From positions 1-64,000 of the forward strand of contig NZ_JARZHG010000040.1 of the NCBI RefSeq assembly GCF_029946505.1: a DNA stretch of 64,000 nt, given 5' to 3'. This DNA is from Polyangium sp. y55x31 (GTDB lineage: Bacteria; Myxococcota_A; Polyangia; Polyangiales; Polyangiaceae). Below the pieces are notes generated by a model, which ran no database searches, had not been told where the DNA came from, and saw only the letters and a program-made list of their open reading frames with translations. Numbering within the stretch: position 1 is the stretch's first letter; each line of letters opens with the position of its first letter. A program made the position numbers and the translations under genes. This document shows, one piece after another, positions 7,549 through 15,940 of the stretch.

Positions 7549-8887
7549 GGAGCAGCACCGTGCCCTCGCCACTGAAGACGACAAAACTCTTGGCGCCGGC
7601 GGGCGCCTCGCTCGGGGGGAGCGCGCGCGGGATCACGCGGCCCATCCAGCCGAGGACGCTCGGCGCGTGCAGCGCGGAGCTCTTGCCCTCACGGACGTCG
7701 AGCGCGAGCATCGGCGCCTTGAGGCGCGCCACGAGCGTGCCCGGGCCACGGAGCTGCACCATCCCGACCGCCTCGCCATCGCCCACGGGCATACGGCCGT
7801 TCTCGTAGCTCATCGCCCCTTCGAAGCCACCGAGCAGATCCTCGCGCAGGTAGAGCGGCTCTTCTTCCAAGCTGATCGACACGAGCTCGTGCTCCGGCGG
7901 CGGCGCGAGGACGAGATCGCCCCGGCCTTCGAGCTCGACGATCACGTCGCCCTCGCCGCCGAGCGGCTCTTCGAGCGATTTTCCGCGCATCCTGCGCATC
8001 AGCGGCTTGTGACGGAGGCCGTTCGCGTACGCCATCGAGCGGACGAGCGAGGGCCGCACCGCAAACCCGTTCGTCGCCGCCACGAGCAGCACGCCGCCCG
8101 GGTGCGCCGCGATCTTCCCCTCCGCCGGGAACGTGAGCGTGTGGCGCCGGCCGAGATCGGTCGGCGAGAGCGGCCCACGCGGCGGCGAGTCGGACTTCGT
8201 CACGCCGTTCGTCGTCGTCGTCGTCGCGTTCGCGGTCGGCGTCGCGGCGCGTGCAGGCGGAGCGTCCGCCGCGGCGAGCAGCGCGTCCCAGCCCGCCGAG
8301 AGCGACTGCGGCAGCGCGCTCGAAGGGTTGAGATCCATCGTGCGATCGAGCTCCTGGAACGACCCCGGCGGCATCGAGGGCTTGCGCTGCCCGTTCAGCG
8401 TCACGCCGGTCGCGTCCATGATCCTCCGCGCCATCGCCTCGTGACCGCCGCGCGTGAACGCGTGGAGCGCGCGATCCGGATCGCCGAGCGCCTGGTGCGC
8501 GAGGCCGAGGTAGCCCCACGCGCGCTGGTGGTTCGCCTGCTGCGCGACCACCTTCTCGAGCTCCTGCCGCGCCCGCATGGGTTGCCCCGTCTTCAGCAAG
8601 CAGAGCGCGAGGTTCACGCGTGGCTCGAGGGACTCCGGGTACGCCTGGACGAGCTTGTCGTAGATCGCGACGGCGCGCGGGTAGAGGCCGAGCCGGAAGT
8701 AGGCGACGCCGAGCAGGTCCTGGCCCTTCGGATCCGCGGGCGAGAGCTCGAGCGCTCGTTCGAGCTCGACCCGCGCCTCCACGACGCGGTTGTCCTGCAG
8801 GAGCTCGCCGCCGCGGTAGAGGTGGAAGAGAAAGTCCTCCCCGGGATCACCCGGGGGAGGGCGCGGCGGGGATGCTCGATCGGCCAC
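7538..8887 (-). CDS. TPR protein with C-terminal AIM24-like domain
   Basis: This 449-residue protein starts at GTG 8887. Residues about 20-150 form three to four tetratricopeptide repeats (GELLQDNRVVEARVELERALELSPADP and YRRAVAIYDKLVQAYPES-like units). A low-complexity Ala/Thr linker spans about 205-240. The C-terminal 200 residues (GKIAAHPGGVLLVAATNGFAVR, then GRGDLVLAPPPEHELVSISL and GPGTLVARL) have the repeated beta-strand style of the AIM24/TspA-like fold. No signal or membrane segment is present. The gene overlaps pgsA downstream, so a membrane-linked scaffold role is possible but is inference only. Confidence 0.7.
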   Translation of the reverse strand: MADRASPPRPPPGDPGEDFLFHLYRGGELLQDNRVVEARVELERALELSPADPKGQDLLGVAYFRLGLYPRAVAIYDKLVQAYPESLEPRVNLALCLLKTGQPMRARQELEKVVAQQANHQRAWGYLGLAHQALGDPDRALHAFTRGGHEAMARRIMDATGVTLNGQRKPSMPPGSFQELDRTMDLNPSSALPQSLSAGWDALLAAADAPPARAATPTANATTTTTNGVTKSDSPPRGPLSPTDLGRRHTLTFPAEGKIAAHPGGVLLVAATNGFAVRPSLVRSMAYANGLRHKPLMRRMRGKSLEEPLGGEGDVIVELEGRGDLVLAPPPEHELVSISLEEEPLYLREDLLGGFEGAMSYENGRMPVGDGEAVGMVQLRGPGTLVARLKAPMLALDVREGKSSALHAPSVLGWMGRVIPRALPPSEAPAGAKSFVVFSGEGTVLLHGR

Positions 8888-8959
8888 GGCGCGAAGGGTA
8901 CACGATGATCGCCGCGGGAAAAGGGCAGGCGGGGCGTTTCGCGTACCGAACCGGGTGCG

Positions 8960-9682
8960 TCAGGGAACGGAAGCCGCCGCGGCGATCGCCTCTTCCAGCG
9001 TGAAAACGCGTTCATAGAGCGCGCGCCCCACGATCGCGGCGGCCACGCCCGGGACACGCGCGAGCGCGCGGAGGTGCTCGAGGGTGCCCACGCCGCCCGA
9101 CGCGATCACGGAAAACCCTCCCTTCTCGGCGAGCGCCGCAGTCGCCGTGACGTTCGGCCCGGCCTGCGTGCCGTCCCGCGAAACGTCCGTGTAGAGGAGC
9201 GCCGCCACCGGCGCACCCGCGAGATCCCGCGCCACATCGAGCGCCGTCCGTGTGGACGTCTGCACCCACCCTTCCACCGCGACGAACCCGTCCTTCGCAT
9301 CGAGCGCAACGACGACGCGCCCCGGGTGCGCCGTCGCCAGCGCGCGCACCATCGCGAGATCACGAATCGCCGCCGTGCCGAGCACGACCTTGTCGGCCCC
9401 GAGCGCGAGGTACGCCTCCGCAGTCTCGGCCGACCGCACCCCACCGCCGACCTCCACGCCCGGCCCGAACGCCTGCACGACCGTGCGGACGAGCTCCTTC
9501 TGCACAGGACGACCTTCCCGCGCGCCCTCCAGATCAACCACGTGCAGCGCCTCGACCTTGCCCCTGAGCGTCGCCGCGAGGCCCACAGGATCCGCGTCGT
9601 AGACGGTGACGGCATCGTACCGCCCCTGATGCAGGCGGACGGCCTTGCCTTCGAAGAGATCGATCGCGGGCAGGATCAGCAT
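8960..9682 (-). CDS. hisA: Phosphoribosylformimino-AICAR ribotide isomerase (HisA)
   Basis: HisA catalyses the Amadori isomerisation of ProFAR to PRFAR, the fourth step of histidine synthesis. The 240-residue (beta/alpha)8 protein has the catalytic Asp8 in LPAIDLFEGKAVRL and Asp128 in VVALDAKDG. It also has the two phosphate-binding glycine motifs VGGGVRS (about 78-84) and IASGGVGTLEHL. Length and motifs are standard for the family. It stands alone: hisB and hisH lie 6 kb away and the other his genes are outside the window, so there is no compact his operon here. Confidence 0.95.
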   Translation of the reverse strand: MLILPAIDLFEGKAVRLHQGRYDAVTVYDADPVGLAATLRGKVEALHVVDLEGAREGRPVQKELVRTVVQAFGPGVEVGGGVRSAETAEAYLALGADKVVLGTAAIRDLAMVRALATAHPGRVVVALDAKDGFVAVEGWVQTSTRTALDVARDLAGAPVAALLYTDVSRDGTQAGPNVTATAALAEKGGFSVIASGGVGTLEHLRALARVPGVAAAIVGRALYERVFTLEEAIAAAASVP

Positions 9683-9738
9683 GACGAACCGTGGCCTACG
9701 ATGGAACCGAGCCGAGGAAAAGCTAGGCTCTCGCCATC

Positions 9739-10035
9739 ATGCGCGAACGTATCGCCGAGACCCTCGGGGACGTCCACTGGAGCGACCTCCGCGCGCACCT
9801 CGCGCGCGACGCCGTCATCATCGTCGACGACGCACTCGACCTGCTCGACGTCGGCGTAGCCCTCGCAAAGAACGACGTGCCCGTCGTCGACGCGTGGATC
9901 CGCGAAGGCAAACTCCTGAAGCCCACAGCCGAGGAGCTCACGCGCTGGTCGCTCGACGCAACGGCGCGCTTCCAAGCAGCCATCGTGCAGCCATTCGTGT
10001 TGATCCGACGGCCCGCCGCGAAGGTGTTGTCGTAG
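9739..10035 (+). CDS. DUF2288 family protein
   Basis: This is a 98-residue cytoplasmic protein. It resembles the small conserved DUF2288 family, with ETLGDVHWSDLRAHLARDAVIIVDDALDLLDVGVALAKND matching the family's W-S-L, VI-VD-ALDL-V pattern and a C-terminal FVLIRRPA strand. The molecular function of the family is unknown. It is divergent from hisA with only 56 bp between the starts, so the promoters must be close together or overlap. Its 3' end faces the repeat cluster at 10053-10325. Confidence 0.75.
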   Translation: MRERIAETLGDVHWSDLRAHLARDAVIIVDDALDLLDVGVALAKNDVPVVDAWIREGKLLKPTAEELTRWSLDATARFQAAIVQPFVLIRRPAAKVLS

Positions 10036-10052
10036 GGGAGCAGGGGAGCGTG

Positions 10053-10157
10053 GCGCCGGGGTTTCACCCCGGACCCGAGCAGGGGCTGTCCGCCCCTGCA
10101 CCCGGACCAGGGCAAGCCCTGGACCGTTGGTGCATCGACCGCGATGCGGTCGATGCA
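10053..10157 (-). repeat. Multi-hairpin intergenic repeat, copy B
   Basis: On the plus strand the four hairpins appear in inverted order: 10056-10072 (loop TTTCA), 10080-10098 (loop TGTCC), 10107-10122 (CCAGGGC/GCCCTGG, loop AA) and 10132-10156 (11-bp stem, loop GAT). Compared with copy C, hairpin 2 has G and C exchanged on both arms, so pairing is conserved. It lies between two convergent genes, the DUF2288 gene and the lipoprotein at 10328. Confidence 0.85.
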
Positions 10158-10201
10158 AGGGGTCGCGCAGCAGTCCGTAGGCACGGCGCGGGTGGGTGAG
10201 G

Positions 10202-10325
10202 ACCACCTTCGCCGGCAGTCGACCCCGAGCGAAGGTGGTCCAGCCTTACCTTCGCCGGTGGTCGACCCCGAGCGAAGGTGGTGCTCCCTTACCTTCGCCG
10301 GCGGTCAACCCCGAGCGAAGGTGGT
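10202..10325. repeat. Three tandem hairpin repeats, period 43-46 bp
   Basis: Units at 10202-10239, 10248-10282 and 10291-10325 share the sequence ACCTTCGCCGG, then GTCGACCCCGAG or a close variant, then CGAAGGTGGT. Each can fold into a hairpin with ACCTTCG pairing CGAAGGT. The third unit ends 2 bp before the stop codon of the minus-strand lipoprotein gene. The array is not CRISPR-like: the units are almost contiguous and internally symmetric. Together with copy B it fills the 292-bp gap between two convergent genes. Confidence 0.85.
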
Positions 10326-10327
10326 CC

Positions 10328-10849
10328 TCACCCACCGGCGCCGCCCATGCCTCCGCCCATCCCGCCAGCGCCGCCCATGCCGCCCATGCCGCCCATGCCA
10401 CCGGCGCCGCCCGAGCCCGGGCCCGCGTTCGGATCGAGGCTCTCGATCCAGAGCTTCACGCAGTTGATCTCGAGGTCGCTGAGCGATCCGCCGAGCGGCA
10501 TCCTCAGCCCGCACGGCGGCGGATCCACGAGCTTCGCGTAGATCAGGCTGCCCGTCGGATCGATCGGGTTCGCGAGGATCACGCTCCCGCACGACTCGGT
10601 CCCAGCCACGCTCACGAGCCGCGACTCCAGGTTCGGCGACGCGAGGTCCACCGTCGTCGAGCCCGACGCATGGCAGTTCGCCGTGCCGCATTTCGCCGCG
10701 AGCATCGCAGGCACGTCCGGGCAGGCCCCGCCGCCCTGGAAGATCGCCTTCTCCTCCTCGGTCAACGTGCCCGGACAACCAGCCGCGAGCGCGACGACGA
10801 GAGGCGCGCCGAGCGCCGCGACGCAGATACGAAGGAAGCGCGCGTTCAT
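10328..10849 (-). CDS. Lipoprotein with cytochrome-c-like CX4CH motif and Gly/Met tail
   Basis: This 173-residue predicted lipoprotein has a signal peptide ending in LAAGC (about residue 25). It carries AKCGTANCHASG, a CX4CH arrangement resembling the haem-binding motif in the small cytochrome-like domains common in planctomycetes and myxobacteria. CGLRMPLGG further on could supply a Met ligand. The canonical motif is CXXCH, so covalent haem attachment is uncertain. The C-terminus is a GGMGGMGG-type tract running to the stop. ATG 10849 is chosen because GAGGAG lies 6 nt upstream. The upstream gene ends 10 bp away, so the two are probably co-transcribed. Confidence 0.7.
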   Translation of the reverse strand: MNARFLRICVAALGAPLVVALAAGCPGTLTEEEKAIFQGGGACPDVPAMLAAKCGTANCHASGSTTVDLASPNLESRLVSVAGTESCGSVILANPIDPTGSLIYAKLVDPPPCGLRMPLGGSLSDLEINCVKLWIESLDPNAGPGSGGAGGMGGMGGMGGAGGMGGGMGGAGG

Positions 10850-10859
10850 CATCGTCTCC

Positions 10860-12230
10860 TCAATCCATGTAAGCCAGGCCGAGCCGGACGCCGAAGAACT
10901 GGTCGAGCGCGCCGCCCGCCACATACGCATCGCCGAGCACGGGATCGAAGTCCGAGAAGAACCGATCGTAGTGGCCCGTGAGCCGGATCTGGAGCCCCGA
11001 CTCGAAGCGCACGGCAAGCCCCGCCGCCGCCGTGATCCCATGCACCTTCGCGCCCGAGAACCGCTCGTACACCGCGCCCGTCGTGAGCGGCTCGAGCCAC
11101 TCGAACCCGAGGAGCACCGCAACCGGCCCGACAGGGATCCACCCGTCGACGCCCGCGCGGATCGCCAGGTAGTCCACGTTCGCCACCTGCGCGCCGAGGT
11201 CGCCGGGCGCGTCGATCTGGAACTGCTGCCAACGGACCCCGCCGAGCACGCCGATCACAGGCCCCATCGGCCGCGAGATCGGGATCCGGTACTTCAGCGC
11301 GGCCGTGATCCGCTGGTAGACCGTGTCCACCGGATCGCCGCCCTCCGTCGCGGATGCGAGCCCGAACGCGCGCGCATACCCCGCCGAGATCCCGAGGTCG
11401 CGCAGCACCGGGATCGTCGTCATCGCCGCCGGGAACACCTCGACCTGCACGGCCCCGACGGGCGCGCCGTACACGTCGTACCGCCGCAGGTTCCCCGAGA
11501 TCCCGTCCGAGTACGTGAACACGCGCCCGCCGAGCTCGAAGCCGACCTCCGCCGACACGATCGACGAGCCCGCTTGATGCCGCACGCGGGCCGAAGACTC
11601 CTCCTCCTCCTTCGGCTTCGCCTCGCTCGGCGGAGGCGGCGTGTTCTCCTTCGGCTCGGGCGGCGGCGCCGGCGCGTACGCCTCCACCGCGCTCCCGATC
11701 GCCGTCGCGATCGCCTTCCTCCGCTCTTCCTCGGAGCCCTTCAACGACACCGCCTCGTCCACGGGCGTCGCGTCGTCCTCCGCGTTCACCCACACGAGGT
11801 GCACGCGTTTTTCTCCGCGCACCTTCTGCACGATGCCCACGAGCACCGCGCCCGCGCCGATGATCGACGCCGCTTGTTGCACGCGTGGCACGAGCCTGTC
11901 GCGTTGCTTCGCGTTCGTCATGCCGGCGCCGAGCGGCTTCGCCTGGCCCGCCTTCTTCAGCGCTGCGGAAAACTCCTTCGTCGTGGCCACGACGATCCGA
12001 TCGGGCAGCGCGGCCTCGATGTCCCCGCGCACCACGTCTGCGTCCTGGCCCTCCACGTGCACGGCCAGCACCTTCTTCGCCGCTGGCTCCGCGGCCGCGG
12101 CCGAAGCCGGCGCGCTCGCCCAAACGAAGCCCAGGATCGGCGCCGCGAGGCGCGTCGAAAGCGTGAAGGCCCACGCCGCCGCGCGCGTGGCTCGCGAGCG
12201 ATTCGCCGCTCTTCGCGGCACCGCGTTCAT
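10860..12230 (-). CDS. Predicted outer-membrane beta-barrel protein
   Basis: This 456-residue exported protein has a long basic N-terminus and a signal peptide cleaved near ASAAAAEP. Residues about 55-185 form a soluble alpha/beta part (VLAVHVEGQDADVVRGDIEAAL...). A Pro/Glu/Lys linker (about 195-215) follows. The C-terminal 240 residues are built of alternating amphipathic strands ending in LGLAYMD, as expected for a beta-barrel. A GTG nine bases upstream (12239) is an alternative start. It is followed at 10 bp by the cytochrome-like lipoprotein and is divergent from the DUF1592 gene. The function is unknown. Confidence 0.65.
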   Translation of the reverse strand: MNAVPRRAANRSRATRAAAWAFTLSTRLAAPILGFVWASAPASAAAAEPAAKKVLAVHVEGQDADVVRGDIEAALPDRIVVATTKEFSAALKKAGQAKPLGAGMTNAKQRDRLVPRVQQAASIIGAGAVLVGIVQKVRGEKRVHLVWVNAEDDATPVDEAVSLKGSEEERRKAIATAIGSAVEAYAPAPPPEPKENTPPPPSEAKPKEEEESSARVRHQAGSSIVSAEVGFELGGRVFTYSDGISGNLRRYDVYGAPVGAVQVEVFPAAMTTIPVLRDLGISAGYARAFGLASATEGGDPVDTVYQRITAALKYRIPISRPMGPVIGVLGGVRWQQFQIDAPGDLGAQVANVDYLAIRAGVDGWIPVGPVAVLLGFEWLEPLTTGAVYERFSGAKVHGITAAAGLAVRFESGLQIRLTGHYDRFFSDFDPVLGDAYVAGGALDQFFGVRLGLAYMD

Positions 12231-12381
12231 CGGAAGCACGGCGTGAGCCTACAGGGGCCCGTGCCCGGGGGTAAAGCCCCCGAGAGCACCGTCCTCGGCA
12301 GCAAAATCCCATGCGATTGCGAAATTCGTGTGTGCTCCAAGAGAATCGGCAGAACCTTGGATCGGAAGCCGTGATTGCGCG

Positions 12382-12409
12382 TTGACGCGCGTGGAGCACC
12401 GGCATACCA
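12382..12409 (+). promoter_or_regulatory. Weak sigma70-like promoter candidate for the DUF1592 gene
   Basis: TTGACG at 12382-12387 is followed after 16 bp by ATACCA at 12404-12409. The gene start is 33 bp further down with a good GGAGG ribosome site at about 12429-12433. The -10 match is poor, so this is a low-confidence reading of the 211-bp divergent intergenic region. Confidence 0.3.
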
Positions 12410-12441
12410 CCGTGGTTGCCAAAGCCCTGGAGGTGGCCGGC

Positions 12442-14118
12442 ATGGAGACTTTGAGCGCCCCTTCCTCCGTCATGCGCCGCATTCCGACGCTCCTACGCGC
12501 CGGAGCGATCGTCCTCGCTTGTCTCGTGCCCGCGTGCGTCGGGACGATCGGCGGCTCGTCGGATGATCAAGCAGCCGTTCAATCGATACCCGAGCGCAGC
12601 GCCTTCCCGCGCTTGACCCATGCGCAATGGGAAAACTCGGTGCGTGATGTATTGCGCCTCGAAGAGCGTCCCGGATTTTCGGCGTCGTTCACCGGAGACC
12701 CGCTCGGCGGCGTCTTCGACAACAACGAGGCCGTTCTTTCCGTCACGCCCAACCTGTGGGCCGATTATCAGCGCGCCGCCGAGGAGCTCGCGGCCCTGAT
12801 CGTCGCGGATCCCGCGAAGGTCGCGGCGCTCGTGCCGGCCGACGAGGGACAAGGGAATGAGGCCCGCGCCCGCGCTTTCATCGAGAGCGTCGGCAAACGC
12901 GCGTACCGTCGGCCCCTCACGGCGCAAGAGATCGACACACACGTCGCGCTCTTCAACGAGGCCCCGTCTTTGATCGACGGCGATCCCTTCCTCGCCGGCG
13001 TCGAGCACGTCCTCTCGGCCTTCTTCCAGTCGCCGCATTTCATCTATCGCGTCGAGGGCACGCGCAAGCCGCGCACCGATGGCCTCATCCCGCTCGGCCC
13101 GTACGAGCTTGCGTCGAGGCTCTCGTACCTCCTCTGGAACACGATGCCGGACGACGTCCTCTTCGAGGCCGCCGCGACGGGCGAGCTCGACACGAAGGAG
13201 GGCCTGCGCGCCCACGCCGAGCGTATGCTCGCCGATCCGCAGGCGCGCGAGGTCATCCTCTCGTTCCACAGCCAGCTCTTCGACTGGAGGAAGTTCGGCG
13301 ATCTCTACAAGGATCCGGCCGTCTTCCCCGAGTTCGTCCCCGAGGTGGGCCAGGACCTCATTCGCGAGGCCGAGCTCTTCGTCGAGGACGTGGTCTTCGA
13401 GCAAGAAGGCGGCTTCCACGAGCTGCTCACGTCGCGCACCGCGTTCTTGAACGACAGGCTCGCGCCCATCTACGACGTCGCCGCGCCGAACGGCGCCGAG
13501 TTCGGCAAGGTCGAGCTCGACGCGGAGAAACGCAGCGGCATCCTCACGCGCGCCGGCTTCCTCGCGGCGAACGGCACGGCCCGCGCCTCCGATCCGATCC
13601 ACCGCGGCGTCTTCGTGAACCTGCGTGTCCTCTGCGCGCGTTTGCCGCCGCCGCCGAACAACGTCCCGCCGCTCCCGCCCGTGGAGGGCAAGACGACGCG
13701 CGAGATCGTCGCCGGCCACACCGGCAAGGGCACGTGCGGCGCCTCGTGCCACGGCACGCTCATCAACCCGGCCGGCTTCGCGTTCGAGAACTACGACGCG
13801 ATCGGCCGCTACCGGGCCGAGGACAACGGCTTCCCGGTCAACGCCGCGGACGCGTATCCGCTCGGCGGCGGAATGGCGACGTTCAACGACGCCATCGAGT
13901 GGAGCCAGATGCTCGCGGAGAGCCGCGAGGCGAACGAGTGCTTCGCGAAGAACTGGCTCGAGTTCGCTTACGGCAGGGACGCCGAGGTCGAGGACAACGT
14001 GCTCATCACGAAGCTCGGCGAGGCCTCGCGCACCGGCATGTCCGTCAAGGATCTCCTGCTCGAGCTCATCTCCTCCGACGCCTTCTCGACCCGCCGCCCC
14101 GTGGAGGTCGCGCCATGA
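12442..14118 (+). CDS. DUF1592/DUF1588-type lipoprotein
   Basis: This 558-residue predicted lipoprotein starts METLSAPSSV, and a hydrophobic segment ends at LVPAC. Its layout follows the planctomycete/myxobacterial PSD-type family: FPRLTHAQWENSVRDVL near the N-terminus, RRPLTAQEIDTHVALF (DUF1595-like), LASRLSYLLWNTMPDD (DUF1592), RSGILTRAGFLAANG and RASDPIHRGVFV (DUF1588) with TCGASCHGTLINPAGFAFENYD, then DUF1585-like ECFAKNWLEFAYGR. The CX3CH resembles a haem-type motif. These proteins are nearly always paired with a DUF1552 partner, as here (ATGA overlap with the next gene). The biochemical role is unknown. GGAGG 8 nt upstream supports this start; ATG 12472 is an alternative. Confidence 0.85.
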   Translation: METLSAPSSVMRRIPTLLRAGAIVLACLVPACVGTIGGSSDDQAAVQSIPERSAFPRLTHAQWENSVRDVLRLEERPGFSASFTGDPLGGVFDNNEAVLSVTPNLWADYQRAAEELAALIVADPAKVAALVPADEGQGNEARARAFIESVGKRAYRRPLTAQEIDTHVALFNEAPSLIDGDPFLAGVEHVLSAFFQSPHFIYRVEGTRKPRTDGLIPLGPYELASRLSYLLWNTMPDDVLFEAAATGELDTKEGLRAHAERMLADPQAREVILSFHSQLFDWRKFGDLYKDPAVFPEFVPEVGQDLIREAELFVEDVVFEQEGGFHELLTSRTAFLNDRLAPIYDVAAPNGAEFGKVELDAEKRSGILTRAGFLAANGTARASDPIHRGVFVNLRVLCARLPPPPNNVPPLPPVEGKTTREIVAGHTGKGTCGASCHGTLINPAGFAFENYDAIGRYRAEDNGFPVNAADAYPLGGGMATFNDAIEWSQMLAESREANECFAKNWLEFAYGRDAEVEDNVLITKLGEASRTGMSVKDLLLELISSDAFSTRRPVEVAP

Positions 14119-15491
14119 ATCGCCGTCATTTTCTTCGAGGTCTCTTCGGCGTCTCCCTCGCGCTCCCGTTCCTGGAGAGCTTCTCGCCGCGCAAGGCCGA
14201 GGCCGGCCCAGGCGACGTGCCTCCGTTCGCGATCTTCATGCGCCAGGCGAACGGCGTCGTGCAGAAGACGGACGACGAGCCGGAGATGTTCTGGCCGAGC
14301 CAGACCGGCGCGCTCACGACCGACTCGATGAACGCCGAGAGTGATCGCGCGGTCAGCGAGCTCAGCGCGTACGCCTCGCGCCTCCTCCTGGTGAAGGGCA
14401 TCAACTTCGCGTTCCCGGGCAACGGCTGCGGCCACTCCGGCGGCGGCAACCAGTGCCTCACGGCGCAGAAGGTCTCCACGGATCCGGTCGGCAACGAGTC
14501 GCTGGCGATGGGCGAGTCGATCGACAACCGCATCGCGCGCGAGCTCAATGCCGCCGGCGTCGAGCCTCTCACGCTTTATGCGGGCAAGAAGGCCGGCTAC
14601 ATCAACGAGGTGCTCTCGTACCGCGACGCGAAGGTCATCCGCGCGGCCGAGCACAACCCGATCAACGCCTACAAGGCGCTGTTCGGCCTCTCGAACCTCG
14701 ACCCCGAGGTCCTGAAGAGGCTCGCCGCGCAACGCAAGAGCGTGAACGATCTCGTGCGCGAGCAGATGCAATCGCTGATGACGCGCAGCGATCTCGGCAA
14801 GGCCGACCGCGATCGATTGGAGCTTCATTTCCAGTCGATCCGGGACCTCGAGGTCGGGCTCCAGTGCGCGCTCACGACGGAAGAGGTCGCGGCGATGGAG
14901 GCGATGAGCCCGGACGCGCGCGCGAACGACAACCTGGAGAAGGTCGCGCGGATGCAGATGGATATCATCGCGCTCGCGATGGCGTGCGGCACGACGCGCG
15001 CCGCGACGATCCAGATCGGCGACGGCAACGACAGCACCGAGTACTACATCAACGGCGTCCGTCAGAAGAGCTTCCACAAGATCTCGCACCGCATCGACAG
15101 CGACGGCTCCGAGGGCCCGCCGATCGAGGGCGCGTACCTGCTCCACCACGAGATCGACCGCATCCACGCGCGGCTCTTCCGGTACCTGCTCGACAAACTC
15201 GCGGCCTACGATTTCGGCTCCGGATCGCTCCTCGATTTCGGCGTCGCGGTCTGGCTGAACGATCTTGCGAACAAGTACCACTCGTACAACGACGTCCCGT
15301 ACGTCCTCGTGGGCGGCGCGAACGGCTACCTGAAGACGGGCCAGTACGTCGACGTGAACGGCGTGCACAACGGCCGCCTCCTCAGCACGATCGGCGCGGC
15401 CCTCGGCTGCAAGAACGCCGCGGGAGGCCCGCTCGACGATTTCGGCGACCCCGAGCTGCCCAAGGGCTTGCTCACCGAAATCATCGCATGA
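14115..15491 (+). CDS. DUF1552 family protein with Tat-type signal
   Basis: This 458-residue protein begins MNRRHFLRGLFGVSLALPFLES, a twin-arginine export signal (RRHFLRG), so it probably folds and may bind a cofactor before export. The body matches the DUF1552 family (PPFAIFMRQANGVVQ, LLLVKGINFAF, GHSGGGNQCLTAQ, VPYVLVGGANGYLKTGQYV). Members often look like degenerate sulfatase or alkaline-phosphatase-fold proteins, and their activity is unknown. The start overlaps the stop of the DUF1592 gene (ATGA, 14115-14118) and its own stop overlaps the next start in the same way, so the three genes form one translational unit. Confidence 0.88.
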   Translation: MNRRHFLRGLFGVSLALPFLESFSPRKAEAGPGDVPPFAIFMRQANGVVQKTDDEPEMFWPSQTGALTTDSMNAESDRAVSELSAYASRLLLVKGINFAFPGNGCGHSGGGNQCLTAQKVSTDPVGNESLAMGESIDNRIARELNAAGVEPLTLYAGKKAGYINEVLSYRDAKVIRAAEHNPINAYKALFGLSNLDPEVLKRLAAQRKSVNDLVREQMQSLMTRSDLGKADRDRLELHFQSIRDLEVGLQCALTTEEVAAMEAMSPDARANDNLEKVARMQMDIIALAMACGTTRAATIQIGDGNDSTEYYINGVRQKSFHKISHRIDSDGSEGPPIEGAYLLHHEIDRIHARLFRYLLDKLAAYDFGSGSLLDFGVAVWLNDLANKYHSYNDVPYVLVGGANGYLKTGQYVDVNGVHNGRLLSTIGAALGCKNAAGGPLDDFGDPELPKGLLTEIIA

Positions 15492-15937
15492 GTGCTAAAA
15501 CGGGCAGCATGCCCACGCTGCCCGAGCGCATCCTCACGCTCTTCGCCACCTACCACATCCGCCGCGAGAAGGTCCTCGTGGACCTCGACGCGATCTACGC
15601 GCCCGACGTCCGCTTCGTCGACCCCTTCAACGACGTCACGGGCAAGGACCGCTTCCTCCGCATCAACGAGAACCTCTTCAAGCGCCTCCGGGAAATGCGC
15701 TTCGACGACCTCGCGCTCGTCGGTGACGAGCCCCATTTCATGCTCTCGTGGACCGCGACGATCGAGAGCCGCCTCGGCCTCACGATCACGGCCCCGGGCG
15801 TGAGCGAGTTCCGCTCGGAGAGCGGCGTCGTCGTCTACCACCGCGATCACTGGGACGTGCTCTCGGCCATGGCCGCGAGCATTCCCGGCGTCCGGAGGCT
15901 CTATCCGCGCCTCACGGCAATGCTCTTCGAGGGGTAA
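15488..15937 (+). CDS. NTF2-like (SnoaL-type) protein
   Basis: This 149-residue cytoplasmic protein has an NTF2-like pattern: an N-terminal helix, DLDAIYAPDVRFVDPFNDVTGKDRFLRINENLF, then the curved-sheet strands MLSWTATIESRLGLTIT and GVVVYHRDHWDVL. Such folds serve as small enzymes or binding modules, and the substrate cannot be told from the sequence. The ATG overlaps the DUF1552 stop (15488-15491). An internal Met (MPTLPERIL) seven codons on is an alternative start. It converges with hisH with only 3 bp between the stops. Confidence 0.7.
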   Translation: MSAKTGSMPTLPERILTLFATYHIRREKVLVDLDAIYAPDVRFVDPFNDVTGKDRFLRINENLFKRLREMRFDDLALVGDEPHFMLSWTATIESRLGLTITAPGVSEFRSESGVVVYHRDHWDVLSAMAASIPGVRRLYPRLTAMLFEG

Positions 15938-15940
15938 TCG

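Noticed and set aside
10202-10325. Possible mini CRISPR array
   Set aside because: The three units are separated by only about 8 bp, are internally symmetric, and no cas genes are present.
10328-10849. Calling the lipoprotein a c-type cytochrome outright
   Set aside because: The motif is CX4CH rather than CXXCH, so haem attachment cannot be asserted.
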